Shown: positions 1-9,022, numbered from the stretch's first letter. The stretch is DNA of 64,000 nt from Desulfobotulus alkaliphilus (GCF_007830435.1 NZ_VLLC01000017.1:19794-83793); one strand, 5' to 3'. Translations and numbers: made by a program. The notes: generated by a model from the letters alone, not told the origin.

Positions 1-970
1 GGGAGAGGCCCGCTGCGGTCAACCCGCCCCGGCCCGAAAGGGTAAGACCCGGAAGACGCAGGGCACGGGTGGCTTCCATATCCCAGCCCGCAGCCATCAG
101 CCGGGCCTGGGCCGCACGTATATCCGGTCTTTTTTCAATAAGTTCAAGGGGCAGACCCGGAGCAGGCAGGGCAGGAAAGGAAATATCCCTGCCTTTTTCT
201 GCCCCTTCCATGGAAAAATCCGATGCCGCCCTGCCCGTAAGAAGGGCCATGCGATGTTCCAGCAGACGCAGCTCTCCCTTAAGATCCGGAATACGGGATC
301 CCACACCCAGCACCACTTCCTTCTGGCGCAGGATATCCAGAATGCCTGCCATGCCCCGGTTAAAACGGGCCTCCTCAATGGCCAGAAGGGCCTTTTCCTC
401 GGCAAGCTGCCCTTGGGCAAGATCCATGAGAAAAAGGGTGTGTACATACAGAACCCAGGTATCTGCCACACTTGCGGCCACGGTCATGGCCGCAGCTTCC
501 AGATCCCCGCGGGTGGCGCGGAAACGCTCGCCCTCTGCGGCGGATGCTGCTGCCACACGCCCCCAGATATCCACTTCATAACTGGCAGCAAGAAAGCTGT
601 TGTAACGTTCCGTGGTCCGGACCTGACCGCTTTCACTGTTCCTTGCCCTCTGCTGCCCGGCTTCAGCACTGAAATCCAGATCCGGCCAGAAACCGGACCT
701 TCCCGCTTCAAAACCGGCTGCTGCGGCATCCAGCCTTGCCAGGGCTTCACGGATATCCAGACTGGAACGCAGAGCCTCTTCCACAAGGCTATTGAGCTCA
801 CAACTCCCGAAACCTTCCCACCATTTCTCTGCGGGCAGAGCACCGAGGCCCCCTTCTGCGCCGTAGGTATCCGGCAGGCCCTGGGGCAGAATCTCCGGAA
901 GATCCGGCTGCCTCACCCCGCAGCCCCAAAAAAACAGGACCGTCAGCAGTATACAGAACCGTCTGCTCAC
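1..970 (-). CDS. RND-type efflux outer-membrane lipoprotein (NodT/OprM family), C-terminus cut by window edge
   Basis: An open frame runs from a GTG at 970 to the left edge with no stop (about 323 codons visible). The N-terminus is a hydrophobic signal followed by Cys (LLTVLFFWGCG), an atypical but plausible lipobox. The body has TolC/NodT features: EALRSSLDIREALARLDAA near the N-terminus, SYEVDIWGRV in the middle, and the family hallmark EKRPDIRAAQARLMAAG near the cut end. An AGGGGG ribosome site lies 5 bases before the GTG. Proteins of this family form the outer-membrane channel of tripartite drug or metal efflux pumps; the partner genes would lie to the left, outside the window. It starts 9 bases after the thioesterase gene, so the two are probably co-transcribed. 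The C-terminal part cannot be seen. Confidence 0.85.
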   Translation of the reverse strand, partial: MSRRFCILLTVLFFWGCGVRQPDLPEILPQGLPDTYGAEGGLGALPAEKWWEGFGSCELNSLVEEALRSSLDIREALARLDAAAAGFEAGRSGFWPDLDFSAEAGQQRARNSESGQVRTTERYNSFLAASYEVDIWGRVAAASAAEGERFRATRGDLEAAAMTVAASVADTWVLYVHTLFLMDLAQGQLAEEKALLAIEEARFNRGMAGILDILRQKEVVLGVGSRIPDLKGELRLLEHRMALLTGRAASDFSMEGAEKGRDISFPALPAPGLPLELIEKRPDIRAAQARLMAAGWDMEATRALRLPGLTLSGRGGLTAAGLS

Positions 971-979
971 ATCTGCCCC

Positions 980-1438
980 CTAAAGGAAAAACATCCGGGA
1001 ATGTGCCTTTGCCGCCAGCCGCATGCGACTGTCTCTGGCCTCGGCTTCCATCACAAGAAAACGGGCAGATTTTTCCACAAGGCTTACCCGTATATCAAAG
1101 CTGACATCCCTGACCATCAGGGGGCGTAAAAAGGTGCCGTTCAGTTCCAGACTCACCGCAGCCCTGCCCGACTCAAGGATGGAAAAAGGTCCGAAAACAT
1201 TGTCAAAGGCAGCCATGAGAAAGCCTCCCTGCAAAGACCCTGCGGGATTGGCCAGTTTTTTTTCATGCATGAATCTGCAGGAAAGGGAAGTATCCGGAAC
1301 ATACTCCGTAAACATGCCGCTCAGGGTCTCAAAGCAGGGAGGCAGGACAAAGCCCTCCCCCAGATTGCGGCCCATGCTTTCCAGCTTTTTTAAAATACCT
1401 TCATGGGAATTGATTTTTTCCTGCACAGCCTTCTCCAT
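980..1438 (-). CDS. PaaI-type hotdog-fold thioesterase
   Basis: 152 residues, the usual size for a single hotdog domain. The motif NPAGSLQGGFLMAAFDNVFGP (about residues 64-84) corresponds to the family G-x-x-x-GG-x-x-x-x-x-x-D signature, with the Asp expected to activate water or the thioester. The protein should hydrolyse acyl-CoA or aryl-CoA thioesters in the cytosol; the substrate cannot be read from sequence. It lies 9 bases upstream of the efflux lipoprotein gene in the same direction. The ribosome site before the ATG at 1438 is weak. Confidence 0.75.
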   Translation of the reverse strand: MEKAVQEKINSHEGILKKLESMGRNLGEGFVLPPCFETLSGMFTEYVPDTSLSCRFMHEKKLANPAGSLQGGFLMAAFDNVFGPFSILESGRAAVSLELNGTFLRPLMVRDVSFDIRVSLVEKSARFLVMEAEARDSRMRLAAKAHSRMFFL

Positions 1439-1662
1439 TTTCCATATTTTTCAAGGCAGCCCCAAAATATCCATCCTTCTTTTACCCGATCTGATCAAAA
1501 ATGCCAGAAGCGTCAAGTAAAGTTGGGTAAAGAAAGGGCCTTGCCAAAAAAGAAAGGAGGCGTTAAAGCTGCGGATGCAAAGGGCTTTTCAGGTGTATTA
1601 TGGCCGAATCCTGAATTGCAATTCATTAAAACGAGGACAACTTCATAGAAGGGAGAACACAG

Positions 1663-1812
1663 ATGTACAGATCCGAAACAGGCAGTCCGGAGCGAACAAA
1701 GGGCATGAAAACAGAAGAAGGTGGCTCCATATCAGAAAAAAGCTGTGACATCTACACAGACCCGGAAGAACTTCGCCTCATTGAACGGGCCTTGTCCGGT
1801 ATCTCACAATAA
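1663..1812 (+). CDS. Small hypothetical protein (49 aa)
   Basis: ATG at 1663 with a good ribosome site (AAGGGAG, 6 bases upstream) and a TAA stop at 1810. The product is polar, with no Cys pair, signal peptide or membrane segment; its C-terminal third (DPEELRLIERALSGIS) looks helical. No family was recognised. It stands alone on the plus strand between two minus-strand genes, and the repeat family B copy starts 6 bases after its stop. Support is the ribosome site and open frame only. Confidence 0.45.
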   Translation: MYRSETGSPERTKGMKTEEGGSISEKSCDIYTDPEELRLIERALSGISQ

Positions 1813-1817
1813 AAAAT

Positions 1818-1957
1818 CTGATTACCACCCTGAGCTTATCCGCCCGTTGGCAGGCCCATGGTGCGCACTTTCATTCGGGCAGGTTTGAAGGCCTGCCCTG
1901 CGAAGGGTTTTTAGGTCCCTGTTTTAAGGGGCATCCCTTACAGGTGCCCGATTAACG
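1818..1957. repeat. Dispersed repeat family B, copy 1
   Basis: Starts with CTGATTAC. It shares the blocks GGCCCATGGTG, CGGGCAGG...GGCCTGCCC (a short hairpin), CCCTGTTTTA.GGGGCA and GGTGCCCG with copies at 21779 and 41416. The right end is not clear; the inverted end GTAATCAG seen in the 41416 copy is absent here. Confidence 0.65.
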
Positions 1958-1981
1958 GTGACGGCTTCAGCTAAAAACCCT

Positions 1982-4330
1982 TCAGTTTTCATTAAGAAGG
2001 CCGAATTTCTTCATTTTGGTAAACAGGGTCTTTCTGTGAATACCCAGACTTTCTGCCGCATTTTCCCTGTGCCACTGATGACGGTGCAGGGCTTCCACAA
2101 TGAGCTTTTTCTCATAGGCATCCACCCTCGGAACAAGGGCCCCAACCTTTTCAGCCTCTCCCTCATCCTCGGCAAAACCCTCCCTTTCTCCCAGAAAATC
2201 AAGGTTCCCCAATGAGAGATAACGCTGCACCGCATTCTGCAGTTCCCGGACATTGCCCGGCCAGTCATGGCTGGAAAAGGCTTCGAGAAGCTTACCCGTC
2301 ACCGGCGGAAGCACCCTGCCCGCACCATATTTATTGAAAAAATGATCCATGAGAAGGGGCAGATCCTCCTTGCGGTCCCTGAGGGCAGGAAGACGTATGG
2401 GAACAATATGGATTCTGTAGAAAAAATCTTCACGCATACGGTTTTCCCGCAGAAGATCGTAAAGATTTCTGTTGGTTGCGGCAATGACACGGATATCCGG
2501 TTTCAGGGTTTCCGTACCGCCCACAGGGGTGAATCCTGCCCCGTCCAGCGCCCTGAGCAGCTTGATCTGCATGGCCAGAGGAATTTCTCCGATTTCATCG
2601 AGAAAAAGCGTACCTCCGTCCGCAGCGGCAAGATATCCCTGCTTATCCCGGTCCGCCCCGGTAAAGGCCCCCTTCTTATGACCAAAAAAAGCACTCTCCG
2701 CAAGATTCTCACTGATGGCTCCGCAGTTAACGGCAACAAAGGGCCCCCGCACCCTTTCACTCATATCATGGATGGCTCTGGCCGTGAGTTCCTTGCCCGT
2801 ACCGGACTCCCCGTAAATGATCACACTGCTGCTGCCCGATGCGGCTTTAAGAATCCTTTCATAGACATCCTGCATCACCTGACTTTTTCCCACCAGTCCG
2901 CCAAAATGCCAGCGCTCCTGCATGGCGGAACGGAGCCGCCTGTTTTCTTCCCGCAGGCTTTCTTCCCTTATCATCAGGGCGGATTCGGCAGCTTTCCTTT
3001 CCGTAATATCCATAAAAACAGCCTGTACCCGACCAACGGTACCATCAAAGGAAGCAAGGGGTGCATAAATCACCTCATACCAGCGGCCCTCTTCGGGAAA
3101 AAAAACCTCCTTACGCACGGTCTCACCGGCAAAGACCCTTCCCACGGGACAGCCCGTGCAGGGTTTTTTACGCTTATAAAAAATGGAATAGCAGTATTCA
3201 CCCTCAGGATTGTACCCGGACTGTGAAACCAGACGGTGGTTGGCAAAAATCACCCTGCCCTTGATATCCCTTACAAAAACAGGACCGGGGAGATGATTGA
3301 CAATGGCTGCAAGCTGAGCTTCCCGCTCATGCAGAAGATTTCTCGCCTTCTTGGCTTCCGTGATATCCATGAAAGAGGCAACGCTCATCAGCGAACCTTC
3401 AACCATACCCACCTTCATGAGGATATCTTTGATTTCTCCCTTCCGGTTCAGAAACTGACACTCATACACGGAAGGTGCCCGCCCCGGTTCCGTGCGCCGC
3501 CACACATGGTAGTTTTCCATGCGTTTGACATCTTCGGGAACCACAAAATCCTTCCATTTTTTCCTGCCAAGGATTTCCTCGCGGGTATAGCCTGTCATCT
3601 TTTCAAAGGTGGCATTACAGAAACGGATGTATTCATTGTTCTCAATGAGGATGGTTCCTGTCCCTGTGTTCTCAAGCACGCCTGCGTAACGGGCCTCTGC
3701 CATGCGCAGGGCCTCTTCCACCCTTTCCCGTTCCAGCTTCTGGTGCAGATGATCAATGCCGCTGGCCACATCACCGGCAAGGTTTGACAGAAGAAGGCAT
3801 TCCCTCTCCCCGAAGGCCCCTTTGGCGAAGGAATAAAGGGTCAGGGCGCCAATGGGCTTTTTCCGTCCTTCCACAATAAGGGGAATACTCAAAACAGAGC
3901 GGAAACCATGCTCCACCGCTGCCAGAATCCACTCCTCTGAAGAACCACGGGAAGAACTCTCCAGCTCCCGGTTCAGAAAAGTCTTCCCCGTACGTGTGGC
4001 ACTCCCCGTTGGTGTGCCGGAACCCGGCCCCGTCTCCGCCCATGAAACCTGCATGTTTTCCAGATAATCCTTCCCATCCCCCCAGCAGGCCACCTTACGG
4101 ACGGACAGACCTTCATCCTCTTCCCTATACCCTACCCAGCAGAGGGCATAGCCGCCCATGGCCACCAGTGCCATACAGATTTCCCGCAGAAGATAGGACT
4201 CGTCGCTGGCCTTCAGAAGGGCATGGTTGCAACGCCTCAAAAAAATAACGAGGGTCTCCAGATCCTTCAGGGCCAAAGACTTTTCCTTTCCTTTTCCAGA
4301 CACCATATCCGCATATTCTTCCCAGTTCAT
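1982..4330 (-). CDS. Sigma54-dependent transcriptional activator with GAF and two PAS domains
   Basis: 782 residues. Order: GAF-like region about 25-195, PAS1 about 212-325, PAS2 about 340-443, short coiled coil, AAA+ domain about 478-715, Fis-type helix-turn-helix at about 745-780. Walker A GESGTGKE is at 507-514, the sigma54-contacting GAFTGA loop at 554-559, and Walker B GGTLFLDE at 572-579, so it should be an active enhancer-binding ATPase. There is no receiver domain, so it probably senses ligands or redox state directly. PAS2 holds three Cys (380, 391, 394; pattern C-x10-C-x2-C-P) that could bind metal or sense redox. It lies downstream of the beta-oxidation operon, which has a -24/-12 promoter, so that operon is a reasonable target (inference). 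Confidence 0.92.
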   Translation of the reverse strand: MNWEEYADMVSGKGKEKSLALKDLETLVIFLRRCNHALLKASDESYLLREICMALVAMGGYALCWVGYREEDEGLSVRKVACWGDGKDYLENMQVSWAETGPGSGTPTGSATRTGKTFLNRELESSSRGSSEEWILAAVEHGFRSVLSIPLIVEGRKKPIGALTLYSFAKGAFGERECLLLSNLAGDVASGIDHLHQKLERERVEEALRMAEARYAGVLENTGTGTILIENNEYIRFCNATFEKMTGYTREEILGRKKWKDFVVPEDVKRMENYHVWRRTEPGRAPSVYECQFLNRKGEIKDILMKVGMVEGSLMSVASFMDITEAKKARNLLHEREAQLAAIVNHLPGPVFVRDIKGRVIFANHRLVSQSGYNPEGEYCYSIFYKRKKPCTGCPVGRVFAGETVRKEVFFPEEGRWYEVIYAPLASFDGTVGRVQAVFMDITERKAAESALMIREESLREENRRLRSAMQERWHFGGLVGKSQVMQDVYERILKAASGSSSVIIYGESGTGKELTARAIHDMSERVRGPFVAVNCGAISENLAESAFFGHKKGAFTGADRDKQGYLAAADGGTLFLDEIGEIPLAMQIKLLRALDGAGFTPVGGTETLKPDIRVIAATNRNLYDLLRENRMREDFFYRIHIVPIRLPALRDRKEDLPLLMDHFFNKYGAGRVLPPVTGKLLEAFSSHDWPGNVRELQNAVQRYLSLGNLDFLGEREGFAEDEGEAEKVGALVPRVDAYEKKLIVEALHRHQWHRENAAESLGIHRKTLFTKMKKFGLLNEN

Positions 4331-4726
4331 TTGATTCTATCCATTAAGCAGGTCGGGGTTACAGGATTCAGTGCAGCGCAGGTGAGCGCTGCCAGACTGT
4401 TTTCAGATTCTCCCGGAATTTTCCCTCCCGTCATGGAAGCTGAAAAATCTATCCGGAACGCCACCAGACCATCCGCCGCACCAAAGAACATTGTTTTTTG
4501 GCATCAAACCCCATAAAAAACAAAAATGCAAGGGTCTAAAAAAAAAAGAAACCCCGCAGCCTCATCATGATCTGCAGGGTTTCATATCTGCCGGGGTTCC
4601 CCTTACCTGGCTTCCGGTATAACAAATGCGGATATTTCGACTGACGATTTCATTATAAAAAATCAGGCTTGCTGTTCTCTCAGAAAAGGGATCCTCTTCA
4701 AAAACATCTGCTGCGTATTTCTTCCT
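4331..4726. other. Intergenic region
   Basis: 396 bases between the activator and the 135-residue protein. It holds the terminator at 4540-4582. Nothing else was recognised. Confidence 0.6.
4540..4582 (-). terminator. Rho-independent terminator after the 135-residue gene
   Basis: Read on the minus strand, AAACCCTGCAG pairs with CTGCGGGGTTT across a 12-base loop, followed by a run of T. It lies about 145 bases after the stop of the 4727-5134 gene. Confidence 0.75.
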
Positions 4727-5134
4727 CTATCCCCAGCTCCACTGGTACACGGTCAGGGCATGCTCTGCATCTTCTATGCTGGCATAAAAATTGGGGGAGA
4801 CCTGTTTTCTTTTAAGGCTGCTGGCCAGCTCTTCACGCAGAAACTCATCGGATGTATAACGGGTAACCCCCGCATAAAAATGCTCCATCAGACGGTTGAC
4901 CATACTGGCATAGGCATCCATCAGTTCCTGCCTGATGGTAAAGTTTTCATAATTCACAATGGCATTCACACGGTCTTTAAGATGTGAAAGCTGTTCAGCA
5001 ACAAGAAATTCAATACGTTGGATATCCCTTAGGCTTTCGATACTGTAGTTTTCAAAATTTACATAAAAACGATTTTTATCCGCATCATAGCGGAAACGCT
5101 TTTCCAGGGAGTCTTTTTGATCGGGAAGAGTCAT
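4727..5134 (-). CDS. Stand-alone homologue of the C-terminal accessory domain of acyl-CoA:carboxylate CoA-transferases
   Basis: 135 residues. The core (FYVNFENYSIESLRDIQRI ... AIVNYENFTI ... DAYASMVNRLMEHFYAGVTRYTSDEFLREEL) matches, from memory, the extra domain found after the catalytic part of propionate/acetate CoA-transferase-like proteins. Here no catalytic CoA-transferase half is attached. It has no signal peptide or membrane segment and probably acts in the cytosol. Ribosome site GAGG lies 5 bases before the ATG. It sits between a sigma54 activator and an OFA transporter, close to an operon that encodes a CoA-transferase, which suggests a regulatory or scaffold role with that enzyme (inference). 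Its own terminator follows. Confidence 0.6.
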   Translation of the reverse strand: MTLPDQKDSLEKRFRYDADKNRFYVNFENYSIESLRDIQRIEFLVAEQLSHLKDRVNAIVNYENFTIRQELMDAYASMVNRLMEHFYAGVTRYTSDEFLREELASSLKRKQVSPNFYASIEDAEHALTVYQWSWG

Positions 5135-5249
5135 GGCAGCCTCACTTTATAAAAATTAAAGGCATGGGGCACAATACAGCAAACGGGTGCTTCTTGAGTT
5201 AATTAAACCTGCTTAAAAATTTCTTTTATTAAGAGACACGCCAGTGAGG

Positions 5250-5295
5250 AAAAAGGTTGCAGGAGGAGCACGCCTCCCGCCTGCAACCTTTTTTA
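5250..5295 (-). terminator. Strong hairpin terminator after the OFA transporter
   Basis: AAAAAGGTTGCAGG pairs with CCTGCAACCTTTTT around a short GC-rich loop. T runs are present on both strands, so it could work in both directions. It lies about 60 bases after the transporter stop. Confidence 0.85.
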
Positions 5296-5353
5296 TAAGA
5301 CCTGCTTCAGGTAAAACGGATGCCCTTTCATCCGTCTTTTAAAGAGTTTAAAT

Positions 5354-6601
5354 CTAGGAGGATGCATGCACCCTTTTCTCAACGGAAACTGGCTGGCGGG
5401 GAGGCTTGGTGGTAAAGGCCAGAACGGCACCCACAGCACAGAGAACCGCTGCCACCATGAAGGCTGCAGTGTAACCCAGCTGAACGGAAAAACGGGGAGC
5501 GAACATGGCAGCCACGCCGTAGGAAAGGAAAACGATACCGTAGTTGTTGCCCACGTTCTTGGTACCGTACCAGTCCGTTACAACGGAAGGTGTTGTGGAA
5601 AGATAGCCACCGAAACAGAAGCCAACGATACAGGTGGCAATCAGATAGGTGGCATAATTCATGGGAACAAGGGACATGAAGAGCATGACCACCACAAAAC
5701 CTGCGGACATGAGTGCCAGAGACTGCATGCGGCCGATGCGGTCGGAAATGGCGCCCCAGCCAAAACGCCCCAAAGCATTGAAAAGGGATATGGTGACAAC
5801 GGCATTACCCGCCTGGGCAAGGCTGAGACCGACAAGATCCATACCGATATTGGCAGCAATGGCAATAACCATAAGGCCAGCAGCCGCACCAAAGAAATAA
5901 ATCAGGGTCAGGGAGTAAAACTGGGGCGTACGCATCATTTCTGAAGGCGTATACTGCTTTGCAGACTGGGTCACCTTGCCGGTCTGGGCAACCCCCTCCT
6001 TGGGAGGGGTATATCCCGGAGGTACATAACCTGCGGGCGGCTGCACCATGAAAAAGGCACCAATCACAATGAGAACCCCATAGGCAACCCCAAGATACAT
6101 AAAGGATTCCGACACACCCACATTATTGATGAGCCAGACGATGACAGGCTTGAGTGCCATCCCCCCCACACCCACAAAGGCCAGGTTAAGACCGGTAACA
6201 AAGCCACGCCTGTCCGGGAACCACTTGGCGCAGGTGGCTACGGGAACCACGTAAACGGCACCCATGGCAAAACCCGTGATAAAACCGTAGGTCAGATACA
6301 TCCCCATGATGGAAACGGATTGTCCCGCAAGGAAAACACCCATACCCGCAACAATACCACCAACAATGGCCACATTTCTGGGCTTGAGCTTGTCCTGCAC
6401 CCTCCCTGCCACCAGTACGGCAATGGTGAAGGAAACCATGGTCACCGAGAAGGTGAAGACCACATCGCCCCTGTCCCATCCGAATTTTTCAATCAAAGCG
6501 GAGTTAAAAAGACTCCAGGTATAAACCGCACCGAGAATGGCCTGCATGAGACAGGCACCCGCAACGACCAGCCAACGATTGAACAAAGTCTTTTCCTGCA
6601 T
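5354..6601 (-). CDS. MFS transporter of the oxalate/formate antiporter (OFA) family
   Basis: About 415 residues with twelve predicted membrane segments. OFA features: N-terminal QAILGAVYTWSLF, MGAVYVVPVATCAKWFPDRRGFVTGL between helices 4 and 5, and GRFGWGAISDRIGR after the central loop. Family members move small carboxylates across the inner membrane. The central loop has a Pro-rich stretch (PPAGYVPPGYTPP). I chose the ATG at 6601 because GGGGG lies 6-7 bases upstream; an in-frame TTG at 6622 would add 7 residues. The gene follows the beta-oxidation operon in the same direction with a 90-base gap, so it may import an organic acid that feeds that pathway (inference). Confidence 0.88.
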   Translation of the reverse strand: MQEKTLFNRWLVVAGACLMQAILGAVYTWSLFNSALIEKFGWDRGDVVFTFSVTMVSFTIAVLVAGRVQDKLKPRNVAIVGGIVAGMGVFLAGQSVSIMGMYLTYGFITGFAMGAVYVVPVATCAKWFPDRRGFVTGLNLAFVGVGGMALKPVIVWLINNVGVSESFMYLGVAYGVLIVIGAFFMVQPPAGYVPPGYTPPKEGVAQTGKVTQSAKQYTPSEMMRTPQFYSLTLIYFFGAAAGLMVIAIAANIGMDLVGLSLAQAGNAVVTISLFNALGRFGWGAISDRIGRMQSLALMSAGFVVVMLFMSLVPMNYATYLIATCIVGFCFGGYLSTTPSVVTDWYGTKNVGNNYGIVFLSYGVAAMFAPRFSVQLGYTAAFMVAAVLCAVGAVLAFTTKPPRQPVSVEKRVHASS

Positions 6602-6691
6602 GGTTTCCCCCTTGGTTTGCAACTTGATTGATGAGGCAGAAGAGCTGCACCGGACTTCTCAGGCTCTCCGCAACCCGCTGAAAAACATTTT

Positions 6692-7477
6692 TCAACGGGT
6701 TTTGCTGAATACGGCTTTACGTTTTTCAAGGAAGGCTGACGTTCCTTCCTTTGCATCCGGGCTGGCAAAGCAGAGACCAAAGGCCTCCTTTTCCATATAC
6801 GAACCCGAAATCAGATCCACCTCAATACCCCTGTGAACGGCAGCCTTGGCCAGAGCGATGGCTGCGGGCCCCATGGCTGCGATGGTTGCGGCTGTTTTCT
6901 GCGCCTCCTCCATCAACTGCTCCGGGGGCAGCACACGGTTGACCAGACCCAGCGCCTTTGCTTCTTCCGCCTTAATGCGCTTTGCCGTAAAAATCAGCTC
7001 CATGGCCATGGCCGCCCCCACCCGCCTTGCCAGACGCTGGGTTCCCCCAAAGCCGGGAATGAGGCCAAGGGTTTCTTCGGGAAGACCGAACATGGCTTTT
7101 TCCGAGGCATAGATAAAATCACAGGCCAAAGCCAGCTCACACCCGCCGCCCAGGGCAAAGCCATTGACAACGGCGATGACGGGCATGGGAAGGAGGGCAA
7201 TTTTTGCCATCATGGACTGGCCCGCATCGGCAAAAATCCTTGCTGAAAAACTGTCCATGTGGGCAAGTTCAGAAATATCCGCACCCGCCACAAAGGCCTT
7301 GTCTCCGGCACCTGTAAGGAGAACCACCCGCACGCCATCATCTGCGGCAAGGGCATCAAACAGGACATTCAGCTCAGAAATCAGTTCCGCATTCAGGGCG
7401 TTCAGGGCCTTGGGACGGTTCAGGGTAATGCGGACAATCCCTTCTTCTTTTTCATAAATCAGATTCTTGAATTCCAT
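6692..7477 (-). CDS. Enoyl-CoA hydratase (crotonase)
   Basis: 261 residues, full length. The oxyanion-hole segment AFVAGADISELA and the two catalytic Glu regions GGGCELALACD and PEETLGLIPGFGGTQRL are all present, as in classical short-chain enoyl-CoA hydratases. It hydrates crotonyl-CoA or another 2-enoyl-CoA to the 3-hydroxyacyl-CoA in the cytosol. Ribosome site AAAGGA lies 6 bases before the ATG. It is the last enzyme gene of the operon and lies 23 bases after the 374-residue crotonase-fold gene. Together with thiolase, hydroxyacyl-CoA dehydrogenase and acyl-CoA dehydrogenase it completes one turn of beta-oxidation. Confidence 0.93.
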   Translation of the reverse strand: MEFKNLIYEKEEGIVRITLNRPKALNALNAELISELNVLFDALAADDGVRVVLLTGAGDKAFVAGADISELAHMDSFSARIFADAGQSMMAKIALLPMPVIAVVNGFALGGGCELALACDFIYASEKAMFGLPEETLGLIPGFGGTQRLARRVGAAMAMELIFTAKRIKAEEAKALGLVNRVLPPEQLMEEAQKTAATIAAMGPAAIALAKAAVHRGIEVDLISGSYMEKEAFGLCFASPDAKEGTSAFLEKRKAVFSKTR

Positions 7478-7500
7478 GTTTCATCCTTTTTCCATAGTAT

Positions 7501-8625
7501 TTATGACCATCCGGAGATCAGAGCCGGTTCCGGCAGATCCTTCAGGGGATGCAGGGAAGACCAGGGCGGAGTAAAACAGTGCCGGACTTCCGAAGGATCC
7601 ACCTTTTCAGGCCTGCTGTCCTTCCAGACAGGTGCCCCGTCCTTGTCCACCAGAAGCGCCCGCACACCTTCATGGAAATCCGGATGTTCAAGGCATCGGG
7701 CCGCAAGGATCAGCTCAAGGCAGAAGGCCTGCTTCAGGGAAAGGTGCCTGCCTGAACCGAGCTGTCTCCAGGTAAGGCAGATACTGAAGGGACTGGCAGA
7801 GCCAAAGGTTTTTGACGCCTCCATCAGCCTTGGTTCCCGTTTTCCCGCTTCCAGAAGTATTTCACCAAAGCTCACCGGATCCGGTGCCAGGGCCAGCTTG
7901 CGGAGGCATTCGGGTTTTTCCGCAAGAAATCCCGGCTCCAGAGGCAGTTCAAAGTGGGCCAGTACGGCATCCACAGCCTGGGCATCCCTTTCGGGATTGC
8001 CCGTCCAGTCCAGTGCCGCAAGGCTTTCAAACAGAGCGTCCCTGTCCTCCTGCTGAACAACGCGGTCTCCGAAACCCAGAAAACAGGCATCCGCCGCATC
8101 CATGCGGTAGCCGCAGAGCCCCAGAAGCCTCCCGCAGCCTCTGGGCATGCGGTTCAGAAACCAGGTGGCACCCACGTCTGGGAAAAGCCCGATGGAAACC
8201 TCAGGCATGGCCAGAACCACATCCGGTGTCAGCACCTTATGGCGGCAACCGGCCAGAATCCCCATGCCTCCGCCCATGACAATACCGTGGGCAAAGCAGA
8301 GGATGGGCGTTTTTGCCATGTGGATGGCATAATCCGTGCTATATTCCGTGGTAAAAAAATGCAGAACACTTTCCTTCTCCCCCTTCCGGTAATTTCCGGA
8401 AAGCATCCGAACATCGCCGCCTGCACAAAAGGCTTTCTTTCCTCCCCCCTCAATCCATATAAAGACCACACTTTCATCCTGATCCGCCCTGCGTACGGCA
8501 TCCCCAATGGCTGCGGTGGTTTCCTGACGCAGGGTATTGAGGCGTTCCGGCGCTTCAATACGGATGCACAGGAGCCTTTTTCCTCCCGCTGCAGGAAGGT
8601 ATGAAAGGTGAACATCTTTGCTCAT
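7501..8625 (-). CDS. 3-hydroxyisobutyryl-CoA hydrolase-type crotonase-fold enzyme
   Basis: 374 residues, the length of the ECH_2/HIBCH branch rather than the 260 of simple hydratases. Diagnostic segments: KKAFCAGGDVRML, GIVMGGGMGILAG, MPEVSIGLFPDVGATWFLNR, and the late motif FHEGVRALLVDKDGAPVW. HIBCH proteins hydrolyse 3-hydroxyisobutyryl-CoA (valine pathway) or 3-hydroxypropionyl-CoA; other members are hydratases, so the exact reaction is open. The ATG at 8625 overlaps the preceding TGA by 4 bases (ATGA), so translation is probably coupled to the 97-residue protein upstream. Confidence 0.8.
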   Translation of the reverse strand: MSKDVHLSYLPAAGGKRLLCIRIEAPERLNTLRQETTAAIGDAVRRADQDESVVFIWIEGGGKKAFCAGGDVRMLSGNYRKGEKESVLHFFTTEYSTDYAIHMAKTPILCFAHGIVMGGGMGILAGCRHKVLTPDVVLAMPEVSIGLFPDVGATWFLNRMPRGCGRLLGLCGYRMDAADACFLGFGDRVVQQEDRDALFESLAALDWTGNPERDAQAVDAVLAHFELPLEPGFLAEKPECLRKLALAPDPVSFGEILLEAGKREPRLMEASKTFGSASPFSICLTWRQLGSGRHLSLKQAFCLELILAARCLEHPDFHEGVRALLVDKDGAPVWKDSRPEKVDPSEVRHCFTPPWSSLHPLKDLPEPALISGWS

Positions 8626-8915
8626 GTGAATGCCCTTTCATCAAAGCAGGTCTTTTCTCCGGGACCGGCCAGCGGGATAAATCCCAGAACCCTTGCATCC
8701 TGAGGAAGGGAAAGGATGGAGGCTACAGCCTCCGCATCCCTGACCAGACCAAAGGACTCAGGAAGACGGGGAGGATTTTTTCCAAAACTCCATACCACCA
8801 CCACGCCCATGCGGCAGAAACGTCCCAGGGGAGAGGCCAGCCTGAAGAGAAGGGCCGTATCCCGGACCCAGAAACTCTGCCAGCAACGGGGCGTAGAAAA
8901 CATCACATCCTGCAT
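8622..8915 (-). CDS. Small conserved-looking protein of unknown function in the beta-oxidation operon (97 aa)
   Basis: I chose the ATG at 8915 because an AGGAGG site sits 5 bases before it; a longer in-frame start at 9017 lacks this. The product begins MQDVMFSTPRCWQSFWVRD, has a short hydrophobic stretch (CRMGVVVVWSFG) and a mixed C-terminal half. No signal peptide or known domain was recognised. It lies between CoA-transferase subunit B and the HIBCH-like gene and overlaps the latter by 4 bases, so it is very probably translated with the pathway enzymes. I cannot give it a function. Confidence 0.65.
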   Translation of the reverse strand: MQDVMFSTPRCWQSFWVRDTALLFRLASPLGRFCRMGVVVVWSFGKNPPRLPESFGLVRDAEAVASILSLPQDARVLGFIPLAGPGEKTCFDERAFT

Positions 8916-9022
8916 TGTGACCTCCTGTTTCCCCAGTAGGGGGTGGAAAGAAAGCCGGGGATTAAAAAACATCCCCGGCCTGAGGGGGGAGAGTGCCGGT
9001 ACGGGGCGTACCGGCATACCGA

